From Sphingomonas sp. R647 (GTDB taxonomy: Bacteria > Pseudomonadota > Alphaproteobacteria > Sphingomonadales > Sphingomonadaceae): a stretch of 64,000 nucleotides of DNA. The DNA is taken from positions 124,001 through 188,000 of the forward strand of contig NZ_JAIQXT010000005.1 in NCBI RefSeq assembly GCF_020177055.1. The letters are read 5' to 3'. Position numbers and translations under genes: made by a program. Positions within the stretch are counted from its first letter, which is position 1, and the number at the start of each line of letters is the position of its first letter. Below, piece by piece: positions 1 through 8,603 of this stretch. The notes below the pieces were generated by a model that saw nothing but the letters and a program-made list of their open reading frames with translations, had not been told where the DNA came from and did no database searches.

Positions 1-1337
1 GCGCCCTCGGTCCGGACGACGTCGTTAAGCCCGAAATACTGGCTGAACCCGACGCCGCCGCGATTGGCTGGCGCGACGGGATCATCGGCAACCGCAACAC
101 CGCGACCGGTGCCAACGGCGTCGATCGTCAGGCGGCCGTCCGCGAAGCTGGCCACGCCAGCGCCGCCCAGCCCCGCATTGATCGCAGCAACGGCGTCACC
201 GACGGTCGCGCCCGCGCCCATCGCGTCGAAGTCGATGCGCGTGCGGGCGACGATCGTGCCGTCCGAACCCATCACCGCAAAGATGCTGGCGCCGGTAAAT
301 CCAAGTCGGTCTCCACTGGCGAGCGCGGTGCTCGTGCCATTGAGTCGGTTGGGTGCCGGGACGGCGCTGGCGGCATTTGACGCACCGTTGAGCGCGCGGG
401 CCAGGCCGGTGAACAGCGTGCCGAGCTGATCACGGAACCCCGGCAGGGTGCGATCGCGCAGTTCGAGCAGACCGCCGAGCTTGCCCCCGACCGCCGAGGA
501 TTCCACCCGGTCGCCGGTCGCCGCACCGAGCGCGCCCGCTTCAGTGGCAAAGCGGATGTCGATGCCGGGATATTCGGCCAGCGCCGCGCCCGACCCGGAC
601 TTAGACGTGGGGTAGGACAGCAAGCGCAACCGGGTATCGAGCAGCGGCGCGCCACCGGCGGTCTCGACCAGCAGCCGCCCATTGGGCTGTTCGCGGACCG
701 TCACCGCCATCAGGCTGCTGAGTTCCTGCACGGCGTTGTTCCGCTGGTCGGCTGTGCCGGCAGGGCTGCGACCGAGCCCGTCGAGCCGCGAGACCGCGTC
801 GTTGAGCGAATGGATCTGCTTGAGCAGCGCGTTGATCCGCTCGACCGTCAGGCCCGTCTCGGAATCAACGTCGCCGGTCAGCATCGAGATGTCGGTATCG
901 AGCCGCTGCAGCGTCCCGATGGCGTCAGTGGTGCGGGCGATGAAGTCGGCCGCATTCTGTTCGGCACCGAGCGCACCGGTCATGGCAATTGCGGCGCTGT
1001 TGATCGAATTGAGCCGCGCCGGAATCGCTGATTCCGATCCAGGCGCACCGAGCAGCGTCTGCACCCGGTCAAGATAACTTGCCGTCACCTCCGAATTGCC
1101 AAGGTCGTTGGCACGGCGATAGACGGCAGCTTCGAGGAATTTGTCCGCGATACGGGTCGGTTCGCCGACGACGACGCCACTGACCCGGTCGGAATGGACG
1201 GCGGCGGCCTGGTTCGCGCGTTCGCGAGCATAGCCGGGGGTGCCGACATTGGCGATGTTCGTCGACACGGTCTTGAGCCCGGCCTGCGCCGCGCTCATGC
1301 CCGATACGGCAGCCCCCAGAATCTCGGATATCGACAC
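1..1337 (-). CDS. flgK: Flagellar hook-associated protein FlgK (3' end cut by window edge)
   Basis: Junction protein that connects the flagellar hook to the filament. Read from a GTG at 1337, the N-terminus is VSISEILGAAVSGMSAAQAG followed by NIANVGTPGYAR, the N-terminal helix and NxAN motif of rod/hook/HAP proteins. The frame stays open for 445 codons to base 1, where it reads GFSQYFGLND, a stretch typical of the later part of FlgK. The C-terminal coiled coil must lie outside the window. GGGGGAG sits 5 bases before the GTG, supporting this start. It follows flgE on the same strand after 25 bp and is probably cotranscribed with it. Confidence 0.9.
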   Translation of the reverse strand, partial: MSISEILGAAVSGMSAAQAGLKTVSTNIANVGTPGYARERANQAAAVHSDRVSGVVVGEPTRIADKFLEAAVYRRANDLGNSEVTASYLDRVQTLLGAPGSESAIPARLNSINSAAIAMTGALGAEQNAADFIARTTDAIGTLQRLDTDISMLTGDVDSETGLTVERINALLKQIHSLNDAVSRLDGLGRSPAGTADQRNNAVQELSSLMAVTVREQPNGRLLVETAGGAPLLDTRLRLLSYPTSKSGSGAALAEYPGIDIRFATEAGALGAATGDRVESSAVGGKLGGLLELRDRTLPGFRDQLGTLFTGLARALNGASNAASAVPAPNRLNGTSTALASGDRLGFTGASIFAVMGSDGTIVARTRIDFDAMGAGATVGDAVAAINAGLGGAGVASFADGRLTIDAVGTGRGVAVADDPVAPANRGGVGFSQYFGLNDVVRTEG

Positions 1338-1362
1338 GTCAGCTCCCCCGCCCGTTCAACGA

Positions 1363-2667
1363 TCAGCGCTTGAGGTTGCTGACTTCGGCCAACATGTCGT
1401 CGACCGTGGTGATGATCTTCGACGCGGCACTGTAGGCGCGCTGGAAGCGGATCATGTTGCTGAATTCCTGCGCCAGATCGACCGTCGACGCCTCAAGCGT
1501 GCTCGAGCGGATCTTGCCCGCCCCAAGCGCGCCCGCGATGTCGATCGAGGCGTTGCCCGACTTGTCCGACAGCAGATAGGCGTTGCCGGAGATGCGGGTC
1601 AGACCGTCCGGGTTGGGGAAGGTCGCGACCGGAAGCTGGAAGACCGGACGGGTCACGCCATTGTCGAACACTGCGCTGAGCAGGCCGATTTCCGAGACCT
1701 GGATCGAGGCGATGTTGCCGAGCACGCCGCCATCGGTGGTCGCGGCGATCATCGCCGATTCCGAACCAAACTGGCTGAGGCCGCTGATCGTGCCATTCTC
1801 GCCCAGTCCCAGCCGGATCGGCACGGCGCCGGCGCCGTTGCTCCAGGTCACGTTGACCGGATCGAACAGGTCAGAGGTATAGACCGAGTCATCGCGGATC
1901 AGGCTGCCGTCGGGATTGAACCGCAGCTCGCCGCTCGCCATAACGCCGTCGGGTGCGGTGACGTCGGTGGGGGGCTCGGCAAAAAGTTCGCCCTGCCAGC
2001 TGTTCGGGCCGGTGCGGATATAGGCCATGGTCACGCGGTGCGAGGTGCCCTGTGCATCGAAAATGTCGAAGGAGCGGCTGAAGCTTGGCGTGGCCGTCCC
2101 GTTGGCAATGTCGCCCGTCGCATAGGTACCCGCGTAGAGCGGTGCGGTTGATTGCAGATTGGCGCGCACGTCGATCTTCGTCGTCGGGGCGGCTGCGCCG
2201 GTGAGGTCGCTGACACGCACCGGGGTCAGTGCCTGGACGTTGCCGGTGTTGGTGAATTCGCCGAAGCTGTCGAGACGCCAGCCCTGAAGATACATGCCCG
2301 ACGCGTTGCGCAGGAAACCGAATTCGTCGGGCCGGAACGAACCGGCGCGGGTGAACGCGACATCATTGCCATCCAGCGCTTCACGCACGACGAAGAAGCC
2401 ACCGCCTTCGATGCCAAGATCGGTCGTGCTGCTCGACGCCTGAAGCAGACCCTGTTTCGAAATCAGCGCCTGGGGCGCCGCCATCACGCCACCCGCCGTA
2501 TAGGCCGACCGCGCACGGCCGTCGCTGACAAGCGTGCGGAACTGAGTATCGCTGCCCTTGTATCCGACCGTGTTGATGTTGCTGATGTTGTCGGCAACGA
2601 CGGCCATTGCAGTCGCTTCGGCGCCGAGACCGGACACGCCGGCATAAAGTGCGGAATAAAGGCTCAA
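1363..2667 (-). CDS. flgE: Flagellar hook protein FlgE
   Basis: Structural subunit of the flagellar hook, exported by the flagellar type III apparatus. 434 aa from a TTG start at 2667, preceded by GGAGAC 4 bases upstream. The N-terminus reads SLYSALYAGVSGLGAEATAM and then NISNINTVGYKG, the conserved hook/rod motif. The C-terminus ends in the expected helix (VDLAQEFSNMIRFQRAYSAA). The frame is open further upstream to an ATG at 2829, but that extension is not FlgE-like and runs through the regulatory region shared with flbT. The length is normal for FlgE. Followed by flgK on the same strand. Confidence 0.93.
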   Translation of the reverse strand: MSLYSALYAGVSGLGAEATAMAVVADNISNINTVGYKGSDTQFRTLVSDGRARSAYTAGGVMAAPQALISKQGLLQASSSTTDLGIEGGGFFVVREALDGNDVAFTRAGSFRPDEFGFLRNASGMYLQGWRLDSFGEFTNTGNVQALTPVRVSDLTGAAAPTTKIDVRANLQSTAPLYAGTYATGDIANGTATPSFSRSFDIFDAQGTSHRVTMAYIRTGPNSWQGELFAEPPTDVTAPDGVMASGELRFNPDGSLIRDDSVYTSDLFDPVNVTWSNGAGAVPIRLGLGENGTISGLSQFGSESAMIAATTDGGVLGNIASIQVSEIGLLSAVFDNGVTRPVFQLPVATFPNPDGLTRISGNAYLLSDKSGNASIDIAGALGAGKIRSSTLEASTVDLAQEFSNMIRFQRAYSAASKIITTVDDMLAEVSNLKR

Positions 2668-2710
2668 GGACTGTCTCCGGTTCGCGCCCCATGAAGGGCA
2701 AGTCAGGGCC

Positions 2711-2817
2711 ATGATAGGAGGGCGCCCGGCCCATCGGTCTGCTGGGCCACGCAAAATTTGCTGGGCGGCAATTTTTTCCGGGTGCGGGACCGCGCCTGTC
2801 CCCGCGCTTCTATGAAT
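2711..2817. promoter_or_regulatory. Divergent flagellar promoter region (flgE and flbT)
   Basis: Toward flbT, CGGCAATTTTTTCC (2766-2779) is followed after exactly 30 bases by CTATGAAT (2810-2817). The same 14-mer and spacing occur before fliF. Toward flgE, the palindrome GCAAAATTTGC (2751-2761) lies 33 bases from CTATCAT (minus strand, 2717-2711). The CTATNA hexamers resemble a -10 element with no TTGACA-like -35. The GGCAA box is a candidate FlbD (ftr-like) site. No canonical sigma-54 GG-N10-GC element was found. Assignment to FlbD is inference. Confidence 0.5.
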
Positions 2818-2846
2818 GCAGCAACGCACAAGACGAGGACGTGACG

Positions 2847-3242
2847 ATGCTGCGAATTTCCCTGCGCGACGGCGAAGCGCTTGTAGTCAACGGCGCAATG
2901 CTGCGCGCCAAGGGCCGCACCGAACTGGTGATAGAGAACAAGGTGGCGCTGCTGCGCGGCCGTGAGATCATGGCGCCCGAAGAGGCCACCACCACTGCCC
3001 GTCGGCTCTATTACGCGACGATGATGGCGTATCTCGGCGACGAGCCGGAGGCGCACAAGAACCAGGTGATCGACGAGCTGACGCTGTTGATCCCCGCAAT
3101 GGCCAGCGACGAAGGCCGCGCCGCGTGCGTGCGCTTCGCCCGTCAGGTTGCCGAGGGCAGCTATTATCGCGGCCTCACCACCTGCCGCACGCTGATCGAG
3201 TTCGAGGACGCCACCACCGCTCCGGCCAACGAAGCAGCCTGA
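2847..3242 (+). CDS. flbT: Flagellin synthesis regulator FlbT
   Basis: FlbT is the alphaproteobacterial post-transcriptional regulator that acts on flagellin mRNA, usually with FlaF. 131 aa. Family features visible are an N-terminal LRISLRDGEALVVNGA, then LLRGREIMAPEEATTTARRLYY and a C-terminal SYYRGLTTCRTLIEFED. An upstream in-frame GTG (2841) exists, but GAGGA at 2835-2839 is ideally spaced for the ATG at 2847. First gene of an operon with fliI, fliJ and a lytic transglycosylase (10-bp gap to fliI). The partner gene flaF lies about 11 kb away. The flagellin genes themselves are not in this window. Confidence 0.9.
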   Translation: MLRISLRDGEALVVNGAMLRAKGRTELVIENKVALLRGREIMAPEEATTTARRLYYATMMAYLGDEPEAHKNQVIDELTLLIPAMASDEGRAACVRFARQVAEGSYYRGLTTCRTLIEFEDATTAPANEAA

Positions 3243-3252
3243 GGCGCATCGC

Positions 3253-4590
3253 GTGCACAGCCTGTCCACCGCCGCACGGACGATCGCCGCGTTGCCGCTG
3301 GAAAAGCGTCACGGGCGCGTCACCGCGGTCCGCGGCGCCCTGATCGAGGTCGAGGGCCTTGCCGGTGCGGCGCAGATCGGCGCGCGGATCGATATCGACA
3401 CGCCCGAGGGGATGATCCCGTCGGAAGTGACCGGAATCGAGGCTGGCCTTGCGCAATGCATGCCGTTCCGCGAGCCGCAGGGGCTGAGTTCCGGCACGAT
3501 CGCCTGGCTCCACCCCGGCGCGCTCGCGCTGCGTCCATGCGATGGCTGGCTCGGCCGAATGGTCGATGGCCTTGGCCGCCCGGTCGATGGCAAGGGCGAA
3601 CTGCCGCAAGGCGCGACGCGCCAGCCGATCAAGGCACCCCCGCCCCCCGCCGCCTCCCGCGCCCGCGTGGGCGAGCGGATCGAAACGGGGGTCCGCGCAC
3701 TCGACCTGTTCGTGCCTTTGTGCACCGGCCAGCGGCTTGGCCTGTTCGCAGGGTCGGGCGTCGGCAAGTCGGTATTGCTGTCGATGCTGGCACGCTGGAC
3801 CGAATGCGATGTCGCGATCATCGGACTGATCGGCGAACGCGGCCGCGAGGTGCAGGAGTTCGTCGAGGACGACCTTGGCCCCGAGGGTCTCGCGCGCAGC
3901 ATCGTCGTCGTCGCGACGTCGGACGAGCCCGCGCTGATGCGCCGACAGGCCGCCTGGACCACGCTGGCCCTCGCCGAATATTATCGCGACCGCGGCCTGC
4001 GCGTGCTGTGCCTGATGGACTCGGTCACCCGCTTTGCGATGGCGCAGCGCGAGATTGGCCTCGCCAATGGTGAGCCGCCCGCGACGCGCGGCTACACCCC
4101 CACTGTTTTTGCCGAGCTGCCCCGGCTGCTCGAACGTGCTGGTCCCGGCCTTCCGGGACAGGGATCGATTACCGGCCTGTTCACAGTGCTGGTCGATGGC
4201 GACGATCATAACGAGCCGGTCGCCGACGCAGTGCGCGGCATTCTCGACGGCCACGTCGTCATCACGCGCAAGATCGCCGAGCGCGGGCGCTATCCCGCGA
4301 TCGACCTGCTCAAATCGGTGTCGCGTACCCTGCCCCGCTGTTTGAACGAGGATCAGAACGCCACGCGGCTCGCGGCGCGGCGCGTGCTTGGCACCTATGC
4401 CGATATGGAAGAGATCGTCCGGCTCGGCGCCTACAAGGCCGGATCGAACGCGGAAGTCGATCGCGCCGTCGCCATCGCCCCGCAGATCGAGGCGATGCTG
4501 ACCCAGAACAAGGGCGATCGCGGTCACGCCGATCAGGCCTTTGCCGACCTCAACGCATTGGTGGAGGAAGCTCATGCGCACGCCCTATGA
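3253..4590 (+). CDS. fliI: Flagellar export ATPase FliI
   Basis: Cytoplasmic ATPase of the flagellar type III export apparatus, working with FliH and FliJ. 445 aa from GTG 3253, with the GAGG ribosome-binding site overlapping the flbT stop. The Walker A motif is GLFAGSGVGKS and Walker B falls in LRVLCLMDSVTRFAMAQ. The family stretch GYTPTVFAELPRLLERAG and the C-terminal DLNALVEEA are present. Length and layout are those of the F1-beta-like export ATPases. Its last 17 bases overlap the start of fliJ, indicating translational coupling. Confidence 0.95.
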   Translation: MHSLSTAARTIAALPLEKRHGRVTAVRGALIEVEGLAGAAQIGARIDIDTPEGMIPSEVTGIEAGLAQCMPFREPQGLSSGTIAWLHPGALALRPCDGWLGRMVDGLGRPVDGKGELPQGATRQPIKAPPPPAASRARVGERIETGVRALDLFVPLCTGQRLGLFAGSGVGKSVLLSMLARWTECDVAIIGLIGERGREVQEFVEDDLGPEGLARSIVVVATSDEPALMRRQAAWTTLALAEYYRDRGLRVLCLMDSVTRFAMAQREIGLANGEPPATRGYTPTVFAELPRLLERAGPGLPGQGSITGLFTVLVDGDDHNEPVADAVRGILDGHVVITRKIAERGRYPAIDLLKSVSRTLPRCLNEDQNATRLAARRVLGTYADMEEIVRLGAYKAGSNAEVDRAVAIAPQIEAMLTQNKGDRGHADQAFADLNALVEEAHAHAL

Positions 4591-5008
4591 CGCGGCCCTC
4601 CGCGCGCTCGACCGCGATATGGATGCCCTGAAGGGGCTGATCGCCGACGCGACGATCCGGCTGCAGGAAATGCAGTCGCTGCACGAGGCGCTAGGCGCGA
4701 AGATCGTGCGCGAGCGCGAACTGAGCGCGATGGACTGGCAGCTTTATGCCGAATCCTATCTCGACCGTGCACGCGCCGAGCGCCGCCGGCTGGAGCAATT
4801 GCGCCACGATGCCGAGGTCGAACTGACGATGCTGCGCCGTCAGGCCGCACAGCAATATGCGTCGATGAAGGCGATCGGCAACGCCGCCGATCAGTACAAG
4901 GCCGAGGCCGAACGCGTGGCGCAGACCGCCGAGCAGGCGATGCTCGACGACCTGACCGCAGCGCGCTTCGTGCGCCGCGCCCGCGAAATGCGCAGGAGCA
5001 GCCGATGA
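4574..5008 (+). CDS. fliJ: Flagellar export protein FliJ
   Basis: Small coiled-coil protein that sits in the FliI hexamer and promotes export. 144 aa, nearly all charged helix (for example RARAERRRLEQLRHDAEVEL), with no membrane segment. Identified mainly by size, coiled-coil character and position immediately after fliI, since FliJ sequences diverge widely. The ATG at 4574 (MRTPYDAALRALDRD), preceded by GGAGG inside fliI, is preferred to the upstream in-frame start at 4541. Overlaps fliI by 17 bp and the next gene by 4 bp. Confidence 0.8.
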   Translation: MRTPYDAALRALDRDMDALKGLIADATIRLQEMQSLHEALGAKIVRERELSAMDWQLYAESYLDRARAERRRLEQLRHDAEVELTMLRRQAAQQYASMKAIGNAADQYKAEAERVAQTAEQAMLDDLTAARFVRRAREMRRSSR

Positions 5009-5967
5009 TGACGATCCACACCCGCCCGCTGGGTTCGCCGGATACCGCAGCGACCGCCGCCGCGATCCACCGCAACGCGCTGGGTTCGGCGCAGCAGCGG
5101 CTGTGGCAGGCGGCGATCGGGACGATGGCCCCGGACGCCCAGACGAAACTGCCGCAGAACCCCGATATGGAGAAGCTGGACCTCGACGCGCTGCTGGAGC
5201 TGGCGGGTCAGGCGACGCAGCCGCGTCCGATGGCGGCCATGCTGCACAGCCCCGAATTCCGCGACATCGACCTGCGCAGCCTCGAGGCCAGCCAGCCCGA
5301 AGCCGTCGGCACGATCACGCTCGATCCTGCGCGGCTTGGCGCCAATGCCCGCCACGCCCCGGCGCTGGAGCGCGCGGCCGAACGCACCGGCATTCCCGCC
5401 ACCGCGCTCGCCGCGATCGTCAATGCCGAGGCCGCGAAGGATTCCACTGGCCAGTGGAACACCTATTCGCGCAACAGCCGCTCATCGGCGGCGGGGCTTG
5501 GCCAGTTCCTCAGCCGCACCTGGGAGGGAATGGCCGAAACGCGCGGCACCTGGCTCAACCAGACCGCACAGGCAAAGGGCTGGCTCGACCGGTCGGGTCA
5601 GGTCCGCCCCGCCGCGCGCGCGGACTTGCTCCAGCTGCGCTACAACGCCGCTGCATCAATCGAAACGACCGCCGACTATGCCCAGGCGAACCTGAAGCTG
5701 CTCAAGCGATCGGGCGTCGCCACTGGCGAAGATCCGTCCGCGGTCGCGCGCACCGCCTATCTCGCTCATCATCTCGGCCCGGGGGATGCGATCAAATATC
5801 TGAAGACCGGCCTTAGCGACGAGCGTGCCGGACTGTTGCTGCGCGCCCAGATCGGCGGCGGCCGCGCCAGCCAGGCGATCGCCCGGACCGGCGACGCCAG
5901 CGCCGCGCACCGCGCGTGGCTGGACAATTATGTCGGCAGCCGCGTGCGCCCGGAGCGGTTCGCTTAA
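5005..5967 (+). CDS. Lytic-transglycosylase-like peptidoglycan hydrolase in flagellar operon
   Basis: 320 aa with a central domain resembling lysozyme-like lytic transglycosylases: a candidate catalytic Glu at residue 142 in AIVNAEAAKDS, then SSAAGLGQFLSRTW (161-173), the SxxAxGxxQ..P/RTW signature. No clear signal peptide is visible, so it may leave the cell through the flagellar export system or have an unmarked leader. It is the last gene of flbT-fliI-fliJ. Because the flgJ in this window encodes only the rod-cap domain, this protein is the best candidate for opening the murein during rod assembly (inference; the analogous role is known for SltF-type enzymes). AGGAG lies 7 bases before the ATG at 5005. 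Confidence 0.7.
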   Translation: MMTIHTRPLGSPDTAATAAAIHRNALGSAQQRLWQAAIGTMAPDAQTKLPQNPDMEKLDLDALLELAGQATQPRPMAAMLHSPEFRDIDLRSLEASQPEAVGTITLDPARLGANARHAPALERAAERTGIPATALAAIVNAEAAKDSTGQWNTYSRNSRSSAAGLGQFLSRTWEGMAETRGTWLNQTAQAKGWLDRSGQVRPAARADLLQLRYNAAASIETTADYAQANLKLLKRSGVATGEDPSAVARTAYLAHHLGPGDAIKYLKTGLSDERAGLLLRAQIGGGRASQAIARTGDASAAHRAWLDNYVGSRVRPERFA

Positions 5968-6002
5968 TGGGTAAGTAAGAACGCGGGGGGCGACCAGCCA
6001 TC

Positions 6003-6034
6003 CTGCAATTCTCCTATATGGGTAAGGATTGCAG
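6003..6034. promoter_or_regulatory. Inverted repeat in the globin-receptor promoter
   Basis: CTGCAAT (6003-6009) and ATTGCAG (6028-6034) form a perfect 7-bp inverted repeat around CTCCTATA (6011-6018). CTCCTAT also occurs before the sigma-like gene (7457-7463), and CCTAT before the XRE gene and flaF. Likely an operator or promoter for the receptor gene starting at 6056; the factor is unknown. Confidence 0.4.
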
Positions 6035-6055
6035 CTGGGATGAGAGGGTCCTGCC

Positions 6056-7402
6056 ATGACCGTGAGTGCCGAACTTGTCGAACGCCTGGCCTTTGCCGGC
6101 TTCACCGATGTCCAGCGCAGCGCGCTGACCAAGTTCGGCCCGACGCTCGAGCGCGCGCTTCCCGGCATCCTCGACAAATTCTACGCCAACCTGCGCGGCT
6201 GGCCGCAACTCGCCGCGATGTTCAAGGACAGCGAGGCCATGCCGCGCGCCGCGAACGCGCAGGCCGCGCACTGGAAGTCACTGTTTTCCGGGCGGTTCGA
6301 CGATGCCTATGTCAGCTCGGTCAAGAAAATCGGCCTGATGCACAGCAAGATCGGGCTGGACCCGCGCTGGTATATCGGCGGCTACACCTTCATCCTGCGC
6401 CATCTGTTCGAACTGGCCGCAAGCAGCACCGGACGGACGCTGAGCCCCGCAGCGGCGCGGCGCACGGCGGACCTGTGCACCGCGATCAACATGGCGGTGA
6501 TGATCGACATGGACCTCGCCATCTCGGGCTACATTGTCGAGAACAGGGTCACTTATGACGAGAAGCTGACCAGTCTCGCAGAGACTTTCCAGGGGCAGGT
6601 CGCGGGACTCGTCGAGCAGCTGAGCGTCGCATCGAACGAACTGGAAGCCAGCGCCCAGTCGATGAGCGACAATACCGGCGTCGCGAACAACCGCGCGCTC
6701 GCCGTCGCGGCTGCGGCCGAACAGGCAAGTGCTGGCGTGCAGACCGTGGCGTCGGCGGCCGAGCAGCTGTCGGCATCGATCCAGATGATTGCCGCCCAAG
6801 TCACCGAATCCACCCGCACCACTCAGCGCGCCGTCACCGACGCGCAGCAGACCGACCAGACGGTCCGCGCACTCGACGAGGCAGCGGAGCGGATCGGCAC
6901 CGTGGTCGGCCTGATCGGGCAGATCGCTGGCAAAACCAACATGCTGGCACTCAACGCCTCGATCGAGGCGGCGCGTGCGGGCGAGGCCGGCAAGGCGTTC
7001 GAAGTGGTCGCCGCCGAGGTCAAGGCACTCGCCAGCCAGACCGAGCGGATGACCGAGGAGGTCGAGGCGCAGGTGCGCGAGATCCAGGACGCGACTCGCC
7101 GCGCCGTCACCGGCCTTGGCAGCATCACCGCAACCATCAGCCAGGTCGCCGAGATCAGCAGCAGCATCGCCAGCGCGGTGAATCAGCAGAACAGCGCCAC
7201 CGCCGACATCAGCCGCAACATCCAGCAGACCGCCCAGGCGGCGCACGAAGTGTCCGCCAATATCGTCGGAGTCAGTCAGGCGTCGGAGGCCACGGGAACC
7301 GCGGCAAGCCAGGTTTTCTCCTCCGCGAGCGCGCTGTCGGGACAGGCCAGCACCCTCTCCGATCAGGTCCATCGCTTCGTCAGCCAGGTGCGCGCGGCGT
7401 GA
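6056..7402 (+). CDS. Globin-coupled methyl-accepting chemotaxis protein (HemAT-like oxygen sensor)
   Basis: Soluble 448-aa chemoreceptor. Residues 1 to about 170 form a protoglobin-type sensor: the motif [19 protein letters not shown] carries the expected proximal haem His at residue 96, with the IGL.PRWYIG signature of globin-coupled sensors. The C-terminal half is an MCP signalling domain with the hairpin tip [20 protein letters not shown]. No membrane helix is visible, as in HemAT. It should bind haem and O2 in the cytoplasm and feed CheA/CheW. An 88-bp upstream gap contains an inverted repeat. It stands alone between the fliI operon and the sigma-like gene. Confidence 0.88.
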   Translation: MTVSAELVERLAFAGFTDVQRSALTKFGPTLERALPGILDKFYANLRGWPQLAAMFKDSEAMPRAANAQAAHWKSLFSGRFDDAYVSSVKKIGLMHSKIGLDPRWYIGGYTFILRHLFELAASSTGRTLSPAAARRTADLCTAINMAVMIDMDLAISGYIVENRVTYDEKLTSLAETFQGQVAGLVEQLSVASNELEASAQSMSDNTGVANNRALAVAAAAEQASAGVQTVASAAEQLSASIQMIAAQVTESTRTTQRAVTDAQQTDQTVRALDEAAERIGTVVGLIGQIAGKTNMLALNASIEAARAGEAGKAFEVVAAEVKALASQTERMTEEVEAQVREIQDATRRAVTGLGSITATISQVAEISSSIASAVNQQNSATADISRNIQQTAQAAHEVSANIVGVSQASEATGTAASQVFSSASALSGQASTLSDQVHRFVSQVRAA

Positions 7403-7442
7403 GACACAGGATACTGTAGAAGTACATGTTGTGGAATTACGT

Positions 7443-7463
7443 ATAGGAGTGGTTTACTCCTAT
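7443..7463. promoter_or_regulatory. Perfect inverted repeat upstream of the sigma-like gene
   Basis: ATAGGAGT (7443-7450), loop GGTTT, ACTCCTAT (7456-7463): a perfect 8-bp inverted repeat about 75 bp before the preferred start of the sigma-like gene. The stretch GGTTTACTCCTATTTA (7451-7466) closely matches GGTTTACACCTATCTA beside flaF (14018-14033), and TCCTATA/TATAGGA repeats flank the XRE start. Candidate operator for a local regulator; the XRE protein is the obvious candidate (inference). Confidence 0.45.
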
Positions 7464-7537
7464 TTACCGCAATGAGCGATCATTCCCCTGTAGCCGGAGC
7501 AAGCATCGCAACGGCGAAGACGATCGAGGGGACGATC

Positions 7538-8575
7538 ATGTCGACCACCACTGCCGCGCTCGAAGTTGCCGTTGCGACCGTTATCGAGAACCTGGCCAAG
7601 GACGGCCAGCCGCAAACCAATCGCCAGCGCGTGCATGGCGATCGCGCCTTTGCCCATGTGCTGAAGCTGCTCGCTCCGCGCATCCGCCACTTCATCCGCC
7701 AGTACGGCCTTGCCGCCCACTGGGACGATGCCGAGCAGTGCTGCGCGATCGGCGTTCACCGCGCGATCCAGGCCTATGACTCCGAGCGCGCCCAGTTCAC
7801 GACCTTCGTCAACTGGCAGCTGCGCGGCGAACTGCAGAGCCTGCGCTTCCGCGTCATGACCGACCAGCGCCCGTCGGCGAAAAAGGTCGAGGCGACCACC
7901 GTTTCGCTCCATGCGACCAGCGTCGGCGCCGAGGGTGAAGCCAACACGCTCGAGAGCATGATCGAGGACGAATACGCCCTTGAGCGTACCGAGGCAGCGG
8001 CCGGCGAGCATTTCGCGGTCAAGACCCGTGAAGCGCTGCTCGATGCCTATGTCGATCATCTGCGCGGCGTTGCGATGGAGCAGCTCAAGCGCCGCGCCCG
8101 CAACACCCGGTCGGTGCAGGTCCAGGACCCGCGCCTGCCCCGTTACCGCGCCGGTGCCGCGATCATCGATCCCGCCGAGATCGCCGAGCTGGAGGAAAAG
8201 CTGGAGGCGCAGCGCCGCACCGTTGCGCGCCGCCTGTCCGACGACGCCGCCGACATCGAGATGGAGGCCGATCCGCAGGAGCGTGAGCGCCAGCGTCAGG
8301 TCGCCAAGCGCGCCGCCAAGACGATCGCCGACATCGCCGCCAACGACCCCCGTTTCGGCGGGATGTTCGAGCGCCCCAAGACCACGCCGCGCCGCCGCGC
8401 CAGCGACAAGCTGGAAACGCCCCCGGTCGGCGTGCTTCCGGATCACAATGCACCGCACAACCGGCTGAGCCGCGTGATCGCGGTGGTTCCGGCCCCGCTA
8501 CAGGAGACCCCGGCCGTTGAGCAGGACGAGCGCGAAGCCGCGCTGGTCCGCGGCACAACCACCCGTTCGCGCTGA
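7538..8575 (+). CDS. Sigma-70 region-2-like protein without recognisable region 4
   Basis: 345 aa from ATG 7538, which has GAGGGGA 5 bases upstream; an in-frame ATG at 7472 has no such site. The N-terminal third looks like sigma-70 region 2: APRIRHFIRQYG, then DDAEQCCAIGVHRAIQAYD (2.2-like), then FTTFVNWQLRGELQSLRFRV (2.3/2.4-like). The remainder is charged and helical (ELEEKLEAQRRTVARRL, PQERERQRQVAKRAAKTIA) and ends in a basic, proline-rich tail. No region 4 helix-turn-helix was recognised. It could be an alternative sigma factor reading mainly -10 sequence, or a sigma-derived regulator. The position inside the motility island suggests a role there. Function not established. Confidence 0.6.
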   Translation: MSTTTAALEVAVATVIENLAKDGQPQTNRQRVHGDRAFAHVLKLLAPRIRHFIRQYGLAAHWDDAEQCCAIGVHRAIQAYDSERAQFTTFVNWQLRGELQSLRFRVMTDQRPSAKKVEATTVSLHATSVGAEGEANTLESMIEDEYALERTEAAAGEHFAVKTREALLDAYVDHLRGVAMEQLKRRARNTRSVQVQDPRLPRYRAGAAIIDPAEIAELEEKLEAQRRTVARRLSDDAADIEMEADPQERERQRQVAKRAAKTIADIAANDPRFGGMFERPKTTPRRRASDKLETPPVGVLPDHNAPHNRLSRVIAVVPAPLQETPAVEQDEREAALVRGTTTRSR

Positions 8576-8603
8576 GACCAACCCCGTGATCCGCGAGAGC
8601 ATC

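Noticed and set aside
1240..2151. A 303-codon plus-strand open frame opposite flgE
   Set aside because: Antisense shadow of flgE with biased composition and no ribosome-binding site.
3175..4581. A 468-codon minus-strand open frame opposite fliI
   Set aside because: Shadow of fliI, which has clear Walker motifs on the plus strand.
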